NCBI GenBank assembly: GCA_963693085.1
Contig: OY856409.1
Span: 519,633,303-519,697,302 of the forward strand
DNA length: 64,000 bases
Source of the DNA: Alisma plantago-aquatica
Lineage: Eukaryota; Streptophyta; Magnoliopsida; Alismatales; Alismataceae
Direction of reading: 5' to 3'
The notes beneath the pieces are model-generated. The model made no database searches. It saw only the letters and a program-made list of their open reading frames with translations, and had not been told where the DNA came from. Shown piece by piece: positions 38,271 through 49,906 of this stretch; position 1 is the stretch's first letter, and each line of letters begins with the position of its first letter. A program made the translations under genes and the position numbers.

Positions 38271-40024
38271 TGAATATTTGGTTTATCTCTTATCTCAAAT
38301 CATTAATTGCTAAACCTTAATGTGTGATTAAGTGATTTTATCCCCATAGTCCATGGATATTAGTCAAAGCACATTATTATATGGATATGCATAATCATTA
38401 TATTCATTAAATAATTCTTGAAAGGGGAAATTTAGTTACTTGAATAGTGTTAGTAACTTTCAATCGGAGAAGTATGGTTGATTAATGTTAGTCTCATAAT
38501 CATAGTACACATATCTAATTAAGGAGCATTTATCTAAGGTTCTGACCATATAATAGTATAACAAAATCATCACATACAAACAATACTTCTGATCCCAATT
38601 AAGCAAGAGACCAAGACACCAGAGCTTCCAACCATTGATCTCAATCAGAGATAAAATTGAGACTACAAAGGTCAGTAGATTGGCCCTGGTGTTCCTATTC
38701 AAACATAAAATCCTTTGAGCAGGGTTTGGGGTCAACGACGAGTAAGGAATGCCAGGTCTGTGCACCGGAAAATAGAAAAGGAAGATCAAGCAAGGTGAAA
38801 GGGAGAAGAGATGGGCTCACACCCTTCTAAAGTGACTAGGAACCCTTTATGGGGTCAAGCCAAAATCGATCGCAAAGTTGTAGGAAAAAGTAGAGGAAAC
38901 CCAGGCCAACACAACCATGGATGTCGGGTATAGGAGCAAACACGGGGAAAATGAAATTTGGGCATATACCTCAAGAGATAACTGGGTAGGGGTTGAAGAA
39001 GCTTCAGTCGAACTACATGAAGCTCCTTGCCACTTGATTGCAACCCTCATAAATCCAGACATCACCAGAGGAAAGCTCCACATTGCCCTCCTCAGTGGAC
39101 TAGAAGGCTAGCTACTTCAGTGGACCACGAGTCAAATCGAGGCCAGGGTTGTGTCTTTGGTGGCCTAGGGGTGGTCGCAGAGCATCTAATTGAACAGGAG
39201 CAACATAGAGGAAGAGAACAACAGTGAGAGATGACAAGGAAGGGGTGGAGTATGTCTGAAAGTGAGGGTGTTAGAATCAAATTGATGGTTGAGGAAGGTC
39301 TAGATGAACACAAAGAAGCTTTTCTAGTGGCCGACGATGAGTGTCCCCTGAAGAGGGGTGCGGTAGCTCTATTGGGCATTTTAGGTAGGATGGTCACTAG
39401 GGTTTGTACAGGGACTTAAAAGGAGTGGATTTATCTCCCAATTATGACTAAGGAAACCATTTGCAAAATGATGTAGTAGAATGCGAGATTTTCAAGATTG
39501 ATTGGAGAAGAGGACTAACGCCAAAATGATCGAAGGTTGGAGAAGGAATCAAATAATTGAGAGGAGGCTGCTAGGCTGGCGCCCACATCCAATGGCCCAT
39601 ATTAATCTGGTTCAAAGGAAAATTGTGGGAAAATATGAGAAAATAGAAATAAACACTTTTCTTTCCATTATCTTGTGAATATCTTTTGCCTTATCAAATC
39701 AGAACCAATTAATACCAAATTTTAACCACTTGTCTTACTTAATGTCTAGAATATTCTTGCAGTGATTGTTTTGCAATAACTTGGCTAGAAAGGTTACTAT
39801 AATTAAAACATGATAAAGCTTTAATATAAAGTAACTAATTATCCAAAAACAACTAAATCTTGAAATTTTGTGTTGGATTATATTACTACATTTTCTCTTG
39901 ATAAGAAAATTCCTAGTGCATTCCTATTATCAATATTATAAATAATAACTCATTTATATAATGATTACCATGAATAAAATGTATTTAAGGAATTATAGTA
40001 AAGTAATAAAAAGAGGATGTTACA

Positions 40025-40521
40025 TCCTCAATCTTACAAACGATCTGCTCATCTTCGAGATGGTGGTTTCATCTGGTGCTGAATGTCATCTTCATCATAA
40101 CAAGAAATGAAACTATCCTATTGCTACTAAACTCATTACATGATAATGAGAAACCTCGAGTTACATTCGAGGGAAGCATAAGAAGGAAAGAATAATAGTT
40201 TTACATTTGGGAAGAAGAAGGTAGAGGCTCAATATGCAAACCGAGATATAAACTTGCATAGTCAAATCATTCAATCACACATAAATATATGGGTTATTAA
40301 TTATAACCATGCTACACATCCACCATCAAACTAATTTTGACACTTGTACATTGCATATATATATCATATCATGTATATATATTAGTTTAGGATCGTATGT
40401 GGTCTTTAATCGAATATGTAGTTTAATCATTTTAAATATTCACATCGTATGCAATAAATAAAAGGTGAAAACCAAAATTTGTTCATATCAATTAAATCTT
40501 AAAATATAGTATATTAATGTG
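40025..40521 (-). other. Copia B leader, left part next to the primer site
   Basis: Aligns with C leader 60790-61284 (GATCTGCTCATCTTCGAGAT-type text, GAGAAACCTCGAGTTACATT, ATATATATCATATCAT). With 20781-21054 it completes the B leader on either side of the solo LTR. Non-coding. Confidence 0.8.
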
Positions 40522-40533
40522 GCTCTAATACCA
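40522..40533 (-). other. Primer-binding site of copia B
   Basis: Minus strand TGGTATTAGAGC, one substitution from TGGTATCAGAGC, next to the shared LTR. It shows that the shared LTR acts as the 5' LTR of B. Confidence 0.8.
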
Positions 40534-41041
40534 CTATTGGGAAATATGACATCAGATAAGCAACGGAAATAAAAAATTATCTGTCATATTCCCCTTTAAC
40601 AAACAATCACATCAACAACTATGTAATAGGAAGGACAGTTTACGAGGTCATACCTGGTACTATAGCAAGTCCAATGACTATTCCTCATTACATTATGTGA
40701 CTTTCTTCAAGTCACACTCTGACGACATCAACAACAACTCCTGGTTGATCACCATGGACAATAGCTTGATGTTGTCCCTCTAGCGATAAAAGCTCCATGC
40801 CTCTATGGTAGTCCACATAGACAACCAGGAACTATTGTCATTCAAGGAAAACAGACAAGAAGGAGTTGTCCCCTCTTGTTGGTGTACTAGCACCAACTTG
40901 CTCTCCCACAATTGTTCTCCCCTGTTGTCCCTCCCTTTATCAGGTAGGACTTATTCATGTTCTCTTAGTTACCACAACCAGAGAAGACAAATAATTATCA
41001 GAGGTAATTGAGTTGTGTTTGAGAAGCCCCCAATACCCCTC

Positions 41042-41049
41042 TATTTATA
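41042..41049 (-). promoter_or_regulatory. TATA box, shared copia LTR
   Basis: TATAAATA on the minus strand. The chromovirus insertion at 41093 lies about 45 bp upstream of it and separates it from the rest of U3, including the dyad repeats. Confidence 0.65.
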
Positions 41050-41867
41050 GGAGGGTTAGGGTCAGGGTTCCCAGTCTGAGTGGGAGTGGAAGTGTAACTA
41101 ACTTAAATTTGGGTACATTCTCAATCTAGCCCTTTTCCAAGCTTTCCCCTTTCCTTTCTATCCTTTTTGGCATTGATGTTAAATTTGTGTGAATCATTAA
41201 CAGTTTGGTGTATATTTGATCTCTATTCATGCCCATGTTTGGGTTTATGCACAAATACCTCAGTGAATGTTTTCAATCATGGTCTAAGATGAAAAATTAC
41301 CACTTGAGTGGGACATTGATAAAATAATTTCGTTCTATAACTTCCCTTAGCCTTATGGAGCAAGAAAAAGAAAAAAATAATCAAGCTTTAAACATGGTAA
41401 TGTGGTATTAGATAATTTAATGTAACAAATAGTGACAATAATGTGTAAAGGAAATAAGACTCATAAAAGAAGACTCATCAAATATAACAACTTCATATCT
41501 AAATTCCTTGGGTCTTAATTGACTTGAGTGACAAGTTTCACTTTATTTGCATAATAATAACTATCTTAATTAAATTTGGCAAAGAAAATAGGAACGAAGT
41601 CCAAAATATTAAACAAAGTATTAAATAATTCCAAGAGAGGAAATTAATGGTAAATTCATGCTTCACAAGTTTAAGTTTGCTTGAGGGTGAAGTTTCACAT
41701 TAATTGGCGGTTTCTAGATGTCTTGAAGTTATGAGGACAGAGGAAATGTGTAATGATCTGGCCCACCACCCAAGGCTCTAGTAGAGTTTTAGGAATGATG
41801 ACTGGCTCCACAGACCACCACTAGCCTTAGTTGCATGCTTTGTCCTCACTCACGCATAGGTTAGGAT

Positions 41868-41940
41868 CAACTTTCCAATTGGTCACCCATCCTAGTACTA
41901 CTTCGGGATGAGCATGCCTAGACAAAAAGTTCCTTAGTTA
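41868..41940 (-). promoter_or_regulatory. 5S rRNA-like promoter segment, Cassandra 3' LTR
   Basis: On the minus strand it contains GTAGTACTAGGATGGGTGACC, corresponding to the 3' half of plant 5S rRNA, preceded by GGCATGCTCATCCCGAA where 5S has the GCTTGGGC region. The internal control region is partly eroded. Confidence 0.85.
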
Positions 41941-42282
41941 TGAGCTCCTTGAAAAGGAGGTGCACCTTGGTGATATGGGTAGTCCAATCATTCCTTTTGA
42001 GACCATTTTATATGAGGCCTCAAATCTTAAGACGTTACGATCTCCCCCATTTAGACTCTAAACATCCTCGTCACGGTTCACCTATACAACCTCATAACCT
42101 CCTCCCCATTTTAGTGGAGACCCAAAATGGTCCATGGACACCCAACTCCCATCCACAACTACCATTGCAAGGGCGGCTCCATCTTGTCTCAGCGGATAGC
42201 CCTTTCCAACTTTCCTGGACCGCACACCTTAAGATTGGCATGCCACATGCCCATGTGGGCCCCACCTATTAGAGGGGAATTT

Positions 42283-42294
42283 GCTCTGATACCA
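42283..42294 (-). other. Primer-binding site of Cassandra
   Basis: TGGTATCAGAGC on the minus strand, two bases from the 5' LTR. Confidence 0.85.
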
Positions 42295-42414
42295 TTTGTA
42301 ACACCCGATCCCACTGCCCAAGACTTTATTAGAGTTTCAGGAATGACGATTGGCCCCACAGACCACCATTAGTGTTAACAACACACTTTGTCCTCACTCA
42401 CACACAAGCCAGGA

Positions 42415-42500
42415 TCAACTTCCCAACTGATCACCCATTCTAGTACTACTCTAGGCTAAACATGCTTAACTGTAGAGTTCTTTAGTTATGGGATCCCTAA
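42415..42500 (-). promoter_or_regulatory. 5S rRNA-like promoter segment, Cassandra 5' LTR
   Basis: Better preserved than the other copy. On the minus strand it reads GGGATCC..., AGAACTCTACAGTTAAGCAT, then AGAGTAGTACTAGAATGGGT, colinear with the centre and 3' half of 5S rRNA, which contains the polymerase III internal control elements. Confidence 0.9.
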
Positions 42501-43400
42501 AAAGAAGGTGCACCTTGGTGATATGGATAGTCCAATCATTCCTTTTAGGATCATTGTATATGAGGCCTCAAATCCTGGGACGTTATACAATGTATTTTAC
42601 TTCAAAAGAATTAAATAAAATACTTAGAGTCTCCAAAACTAAAAACTAATGCCAAAATTAGATTCTACATATTCAAAATAGGCTAGGTGTCAAATTTCAT
42701 TTCATTTAGAGTTCATTTGCACCCTTAGTTGAGGAGAGAGAAAAAGAGAAATAAATGTAACTACACTTTATTCAAATTGATTTAGGAATCAATTTACATT
42801 TCATGTGGGTATTTTATTTTTTGGCTGATGCACATGGATCTATGCCATTGGATGGTGATCATGCGACTAGGAGAACATATCCTAGCTCACGACCAAACCA
42901 ACAATAGGCTCTGAGTTTGGAAGATTTTTGGATTGCATTTTCTCTCTACACAACTACTCTTTTCACATGATTTCTTCTCCTATAGTTTCTAAATATGATT
43001 ATGAATCTAACGATGCATTACTCATGGTCTCTAGTCATGAATACATGATTTCCCCAATTTTTTTCTCGGACTTCTCGAACCATCTCCACCCAAATCCCTA
43101 GAACTACATCCTCATTTATAAACATCCCTACCTCAGTCTTCCTCGGTTGTCTTGCAAACCCCCTCTCGTCTCAATTGCTTTCTTACTCGTGCGTTTGGCT
43201 ACCAATGATCATGGTTGGGTCTCAGTGATGGATCATTCTCCTTCTCCTCATCACCTCCGTTCAATAGAATTGGGACGTAAGTTCCTTGAACCTCCTTCTT
43301 TCTTTCCTTGCTCTTATTTGGTCGAATAATTGCCTTTTGTGATTTCATGCGTGAACACCTGTAGCTGCTCATCGTCCATGGCACTGAGAATCTTGGGGAT

Positions 43401-46400
43401 TGTAATGCTCCTCCAAGCACATGTATATAAATGGAAGCAAAACCTACATTGTCCATAACATGGGTCACTCGGTTTGGAGGGACATCAACAAACTATGATA
43501 CTCATAGCAATAAGATAAATGAAACACCATGCATTAACTAGAAATATAGATTCATACATTGCTCTTTGAAAGGGAAAACATTAATTGTCTCATATTGATC
43601 CTAACCTAATACATGTAGACTAAACAAATCTAAAACATGAAATAAAATTGGGCTAGATAGTCTATTGACTGGTAGATGGCACCCCACCAAGCTAAAGTAT
43701 CCTTTGATGTCAGCTACTCTGAAGGGATCACATCAATTCTCTCTTGCTCCTTGATCTAGGGACATCTCATCCCATGACCATGTGAAACAAGGCTACAACA
43801 TAAGTAAGCTGCACTATGTATTTTATAAGAATTGAAAAGGAAGCATATATGCTTGAAATGAAATAAACTCGACATGAATTAACATTAAGAATTTTCATTA
43901 CAATTTAGCCTTAATTTCATCAATAAATTAAGAAACATTACTATATGTTTTCTTTCCATCATTGTTCATGTGGGACACATCATGCTCGAAAAGCCCATCA
44001 TTGCTAGGAAGCTCATAACGACCATAAAGGTCCATCATTGTGAGAAGCATATAATAAGTTACTTAATTCTCTTAACTTGAACATTAACTTCATTATTCTT
44101 ATCTTGCCATCAATGTAAATTGCCCTCATATAATAATTGCACCAAAGTGATCACCAATGCCATAAAGACAAAACAACATAAAGAGGAACAATTCACAAAT
44201 TAAGTACATTATCTTAATCATCATGGGATTTCTCCCTATTAGTCTTGAAATTATCATTACATGATTTTGTATGAGTCTTTCTTCAATTTCTTGATCATTA
44301 TATGTTCATAGCACTAAACTAATGAGCATCAATGATAAGCATATGACTTTATGAATATAACAATCAACATGCAATAATATAACTAGAGGCATCATCATTA
44401 TCTCATTTTCCTTCATTAACTTGGAAACTTAATGCATATTCCTAAATCATACATAACAAGAAATTCATCCAAAGTGCACATGCTTAGTGGCATGACCCAC
44501 TTACTAGGATCAAGGTAGATCCTAACTTAGTATCCCTAATCTTGATCGAATCCTATGATCCCTGAAATAACATGCTTTATATTATTTATCACTTTAAACA
44601 CCATCCTAAACCCTAATTTGGGTATTTAGAGAAAACATGTCAAAAACGATGGAAAGTAGGGTTTGAAAACCAGAATAGCAGGTTACTCTTTGAAAATACA
44701 TTCCAATGAATATTTTTGGGTATTTTTCTTATCATCCTATGATTTCTTATGAATTTATGAAGACTGGCCGATAGAAAATCCCAGAAAAGCCATGTGGATC
44801 AACCAATCCACAACACTGGGTGCAACCCTTCTTATTTAGCCCACTCAGAGCCCGACACATGGCCTAGGTGCTCTTTGCAAAGAGCATGGCCTGGCCAAGA
44901 AACACACTTCCTATTTACACAACTGCCCAAGAGGGTGTGGCATTGGAAACCGGCCCACTAGAGGTAAAAATGGAAAACTTCCAATACAATTCATCCTTCT
45001 AGACGAAGAAAATAGCTAGAATCCAATATGCAAAATGCAACCCTCAGTGTTGTTCTATAAAACCTAACTCAAGGATGAGTTCTTAACATGGTAACAAACT
45101 GAACAAGCCCTTACTTGGGTTTTTCCATGGTCAGGAGAACCATATCCACCTCCCATCATGAATGGTTCATCGAAGTAGGTCAGAGACCACTTAAACGTGG
45201 AAAACATAATAAACCATGGTTCATGTTAGTGTCTGGTTCACCAAACGAAGACAAAAGATAGAAAAATGAAACTAGAAGCATTGAATCTTACAAAACTGGA
45301 AGTCAAGTTACTAATTCAACAATCAGGGATCAAAAAGGGGAAAACAAACTACCTTTGATTGGGTGAAATCAGAAGGAAAGGAAGCTTATGAAGGTTCACT
45401 GTACTGTGCCAAGAGGATCTGAGGGTCCCACGAAGGTCGAAAGCACCCTTCCAGTGCGCCTCACACACATGACTCACCATAACATGACCAACAACATAGG
45501 TTTTTATAGTTAAGAAGGGAGGGGAACTATACGGTGAGGTGGAAATGGCGTCGGGTTACTGAATCTTAGGGGATGGTTTTTTGTGGGTCTCTTTGTAGAA
45601 TTGGGGGTCTAGGCGGTGAGAGAAACCCACGGAGGTAGAAACAAGGGAGACCAATGGGGGTTCTGGGAGTCTGAGAGATCTAGGGCTCGAGGCCCTAACA
45701 TATTTGGGGTGGATCTGATCAGTAGGTTGTGAGGATTTTAGGTAGAATACTATATCACTCTTAGGATAAGTGAAGAGGGAGATTGGGAGGGAAGAGGGAG
45801 TCAGGTACTATAGAGTCCCAATAGTCAGGGACTTAGGCGAGGGAGAGGCCCTCCCAGGTCGTAGATGGCTCCACAAATCAGAGTCCGACCCATTTAGGAC
45901 TTTGTCTGCGTGATAGAATTTTTTTTTTTCCAGAACTTTAGTTAGGTTGACAAATCGATGATATTTTGATTAAATTCAATTAATACCTATATAGAATCCT
46001 TTCAAATTAGGTTTAAGGGGTCAAACATAGTCCTTATGACTTCAAATTTGGACCTTAGGTGGATTAAGGAGTCTAGAATCTACCCATTCAATTAGATCTA
46101 GGTTTTCATAAAAAATTGTCCATAAATTTTGTATAAATAATTATCTTAGTGCACGTGCAATAAAATATGAAATAAAGTGATTATCCTTTCTTTAAGGAAC
46201 TAGTTGAGTTAAATTTTGAGATTGACATTATAACCAATTCAAGGACTTCATATTATCTTTTATGCATAAAATAAAGGATCATTTTAAGTGGGAGAGAGAA
46301 GGAGTTATTTCTCATTTCTTTTCATATTAGGATAATTCCAAGTTAGTTAATGCTTCAAGGAACAAGATGTATTATTTGACTTTAATGAATCAAAATTTTA

Positions 46401-46499
46401 TAAATTGTGGATATTTTCATTAAGTTCATTGTTTAACCTTTACCATTAAAACTCCATTAAGATTTTCCAATTACATATGTGAATTTTTGGGATGTTACA
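43401..46499 (-). mobile_element. Solo gypsy-type LTR, 3.1 kb, nested in the chromovirus 5' LTR
   Basis: Minus strand starts TGTAACATCCCAAAAATTC and ends GGAGGAGCATTACA. Flanks GGGAT and AGGAT match 4/5, and the chromovirus LTR resumes seamlessly. Its start and end resemble those of the solo LTR at 21055-40024, so the two may be related. GC-rich block at about 45340-45900. Near its downstream end two CCATCATTG...AGAAGC-like units flank the dyad GACCATAAAGGTC (44020-44032). No open frame of note. Confidence 0.8.
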
Positions 46500-48103
46500 A
46501 GGATGATTCCCCCTTGTGTTTTCTTAGTTCTATCCCTCTGTCTTCTTCTTTCGTTGCTTTTTTTGCTAAGGGCATGTTAGTCTTTTAGCTCGCTCTTCGC
46601 TGCTATGGATGAGGCCAAGCTGGTTGTTGATCTTTGATTTACCTGCTCTTGATTGGGCCACTCTTGATTCGGCCAAATCACCCATTTCAACCCCTCTCTC
46701 CCTCTCTGGACCTTTTCTACGCTTATGTGGAATTTTCTAATTTCCTGATTTGGTAGAATTTGTAAAAATCATATCTTTTGATTTGCTTGTCCAAAAATTA
46801 TATAAAAATATGTATTGGAATTAGAAAAATGAGGTATTTATGACAAAATAGCTTTAGAGTCTTATTCCATGTTTTTGAATTTTGATTTTTGAGAATCTAA
46901 TAAATTATATAAAAAGCCCTAAAAATTGTAACTAGTTCATATGAACTCCAAAGAAAACAAATAAATATGCTTTATTGATAAGAAAAACATAAGGAATTGA
47001 TTGGTTTAGGTTTTGTGTCCAAACTCTTGGGTTTCCAAAAAGGTCTAAAACTAGGATTTCTTTACACATATGCAATACAAACCGTAATGCATGTGAATTA
47101 CTTGAAATGAGACAAAAGTGATCTTGAAATCTTCTAAGTTGGTGAAAATTGATAACTAGGACTCTAAGTTGAGGCATGTGCATCTTATCCCTTAAGTTGG
47201 GCATTTCTTTTGTAACCAAACCCTAATTTTCCAATGAGGCATGTACTAAAACCATTATTCCTATTATTGCTCTTTTTGACACAATTACTTCAATATTTAC
47301 TTTGGGTCTTGAACCCCACATGCAATATTTCTATTATTTAAACTTGCCATATAATTTTAATGAGCATCATGATAAGTTTGAGTTGTTAGCTAATATAGTG
47401 GTACTTATGTACAACCATCCATAGTTAGGCATGTGCTATTTCGCCCAGGGGAATGTGTTACTCTCCCCATATATAAATATTTTGTAAGTGATTGGGAATG
47501 TGTTTACTCTCCCCTCACCTATTGGTTGGGGTTTAGTAGGTGCCTCAACCCTACTTAGCTAATTTAGTCTAACTTAATCATTCATGAAAAACTTCTTATT
47601 ATTTATGGCAAGATTCCTATTTTATATGTGGCTCATACTCTTGACCCTGAATGTTCTTGATGAATCTATACCCTATATTTTCCTTGTTGTTCTTAACTTT
47701 GTTCTTGTTCCTTATTTGATAGATACCTTGTTTTCTCCTCTTGCTGGGTGATCCCAGCCACCTAGGCTTAGGACAAGGAGTGGAACAAGACCTTGGAGGA
47801 CTTGTCTAGGAGTAGTTTCAAGGAGACTTTGTCGATATGTCTTGGTTTCTACTACTAGATCCTGTAGTTCCTTTTTCTAGTTTATGTTTCATGAAACTCA
47901 TGTAATGAACTTGCAATAAAGTAATGTAATAACATAGTCTTTTCTTTATGCTTCTACTATTGACATTTTTGTATCTTAATCATGCTTATTTAAATGGAAT
48001 TATTATGCATGCATCCTTCATAGTCTAAATTTCTCATAAGAGATGGATGTTGCATATTTTCTGTTAACTTTTAGTGAGGGGGTGATCTCACCTCCTTACA
48101 TCA

Positions 48104-48115
48104 TGGTATTAGAGC
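48104..48115 (+). other. Primer-binding site of the chromovirus
   Basis: TGGTATTAGAGC, one substitution from the initiator tRNA-Met complement, three bases after the 5' LTR. Confidence 0.8.
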
Positions 48116-48589
48116 CTGATGGGAAGCTATTAGGGCATAAGATGAAAGTAAGGGTTTCTAGAAAGGATTAGGGTTCGAGGATTGGAAAGATTTTCTTTTG
48201 TGCCACTATCTTGGTTTATGATAACTCCAGGATCTGCATGATACTTGCATGGCATGAGCTGATAGTGACTATCCAAAACAACATTCCTATAGGGAATAGT
48301 AGCCTTAGACATCTATGTTGTTATACTCCCAAGAATCTAATATGATGACCTTGTGACTTGTTTGAAGATGGATACCTGATATAATTCCCTTTGTCTCTTA
48401 GGATCACATGTTTGGGTAGTCTATCTCTAGAACCTAGGCTTTGATCTTTTGGTGATATTAATCAAGTGTTAGATCCTATACATGGTCTAATTAGACTCAC
48501 CCTTTACCTCTAGTTTTAGTTTGACTTGGTAGGTCAAACCTTTTAAGGCATGGAGGGGTGGTAGTAATACCTTGATAGATCATAGATAT

Positions 48590-49700
48590 GCTGATTTTGA
48601 GGATGAAATCCTTTTAAGGGGATGGTGTCTTGTAACATACCAAAATCTAGATACCCTGATTCTAGAAACCCCAACTCCATGAATATGAGGTTAGTGTGCT
48701 TGGATCCTTAGAATTAACCAAACAAGGTTATAGTTATACCCTGACATGCTAATGATCATATAATGGTTACCTGATGAATAGTTCACATGTTCAAACCCTA
48801 TTGAATATCTAATGTACATTACATGAGTAACTTACATATTAATCCTAATCGTGGATACGCATGATGTTGACCATGTCATGGAACAGTAAACCCTAATTTT
48901 ATGATGAGTGAGATAAATGAAACCTAACCATGAACTTAATAAGAAGGTATAAGTGAAGTATAATGATCATGTTGACCTAAATTCTAAGTTGTAATCATCT
49001 AACACTAATATATGCATCCTTAATGACATTCATGTTACATTAATTACATCAACTGTCATAATCAAATAAGATGTATTGAGACACATAAAACCACATAATC
49101 CTGAATTAATATATATATATCAATTCATGAATATGTAATATGTTTCACCTTGTTCACTAATATACACCTAATGACTCAAATATGAATAATAAGTTGCTAG
49201 ATTTACATAAATAGGCACGAATGGCTAATGTGGGGTTAAATGTGCATAACTAATAATAGAAACTTAACAAATATGAGTAGATGTTTTATGAGGACATTAA
49301 TGTGATTATGAAAGGTAATGTGACAATGTATAAATGTTTAATGTAGGTGGAAGAAATTAATGTGATATTATTTTAATTGTATACTTAATAACTAATTGGA
49401 TAAGATTGTCTATTTTGTGCAAATAATCTAACATAATTCAATATGGTGATAATATGAGGATAATGGAATCTAAATCCAAATTATTAAGGATAATGGTCAA
49501 ATACATATATTGAGCTAATTGAGTAAACTCTAATTATGCTAAAATTCTTAACGAGATAAATGAGAAATATATAGGTTTTTGTGCATAATAATGAAATGTA
49601 ACTCTTTTGGCAACAAAGTGAATATAATAGGACACAATTAAATGAATAATAAGGATGATGTAATATCGTAATAAATATAATGCTAAAAATGTTAATTGTG
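48590..49700 (+). mobile_element. LTR-like fragment with its own polypurine tract inside the internal region
   Basis: TTTGAGGATGAAATCC...TTTTAAGGGGATGG (about 48597-48626) is a chromovirus-style polypurine region and is followed at 48634 by TGTAACATACC, an LTR-like start. The sequence then runs AT-rich and without open frames to about 49700, where pol-end sequence appears. It may be a truncated LTR of a second element or a recombination scar. The right boundary is uncertain. Confidence 0.5.
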
Positions 49701-49728
49701 TTATATGTCATAAAAGCATATATCAATA

Positions 49729-49906
49729 GTGGAACCTTTGGTGATCCATGAGAACCTGACCTATGAGGAGTTACTAGTGAAAGTCTTGTGGAAGTATCAT
49801 AGTTTAGAAGAAACAACCTGGGAGATTAGAGATGAGATTTTGTGTACTCACCCTTCCCTCTTTCTTGAGATTTCAGGGACGAAATCCTTTTTAAGGGGTG
49901 GAATAT
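49729..49906 (+). pseudogene. Ty3-gypsy pol C-terminus with chromodomain-like tail
   Basis: Short frame MEPLVIHENLTYEELLVKVL, then WKYHSLEETTWEIRDE and HPSLF. This matches the end of chromovirus integrases, where a chromodomain ends ...LVKVLW..H..EEATWE.E.EM...YP.LF. The chromodomain tail directs integration towards particular chromatin marks in characterised elements. The rest of gag-pol is gone. The frame runs on through the polypurine tract (CTTTTTAAGGGGTGGAATAT) to the 3' LTR start. Confidence 0.85.

Larger units (their letters stand above)
21055..40024 (-). mobile_element. Solo gypsy-type LTR (about 4.7 kb of its own) split by two later insertions
   Basis: On the minus strand it starts TGTAACATCCTC at 40024 and ends GGGAGGGAGTTACA at 21055. 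It is flanked by TTCTC (21050-21054) and TCCTC (40025-40029), a 4/5 target duplication, with copia B leader on both sides. Its own sequence is 21055-23854, 29289-29435 and 38271-40024. It has a GC-richer leader-like block (about 38800-39420) and a 60-bp dyad repeat near its downstream end (21818-22090). Short open frames in the GC-rich block have no recognisable domain. No internal domain or second LTR is found. Confidence 0.75.
41749..42589 (-). mobile_element. Cassandra TRIM (terminal-repeat retrotransposon in miniature)
   Basis: A complete small element on the minus strand: 5' LTR 42297-42589, primer site 42283-42294 (TGGTATCAGAGC), about 240 bp without coding capacity, polypurine tract (ATGGGGGAGA near 42040-42050) and 3' LTR 41749-42039. 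Both LTRs contain a 5S rRNA-like segment, the hallmark of Cassandra, which is thought to be transcribed by RNA polymerase III and mobilised by other elements' enzymes. The target duplication is only partial (AATG/ATG). Confidence 0.9.
41093..48100 (+). mobile_element. 5' LTR of the chromovirus, containing Cassandra and a solo LTR
   Basis: Without the two insertions (41749-42589 and 43401-46499) about 3.06 kb remain, matching the 2.96-kb 3' LTR throughout. The tail has two GGGGA...TCCCC dyads (47448-47468 and 47494-47513) and a CACCTA...TAGGTG dyad (47516-47542). Confidence 0.85.

Noticed and set aside
38847..39419. Several frames of 60-100 codons, possible gene
   Set aside because: They overlap on both strands within the GC-rich block of the solo LTR 21055-40024; no recognised motif, no signs of constraint.
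41940..42372. Frames of about 110 and 81 codons on the plus strand
   Set aside because: They lie across the Cassandra internal region and LTRs on the opposite strand; the element is non-coding.
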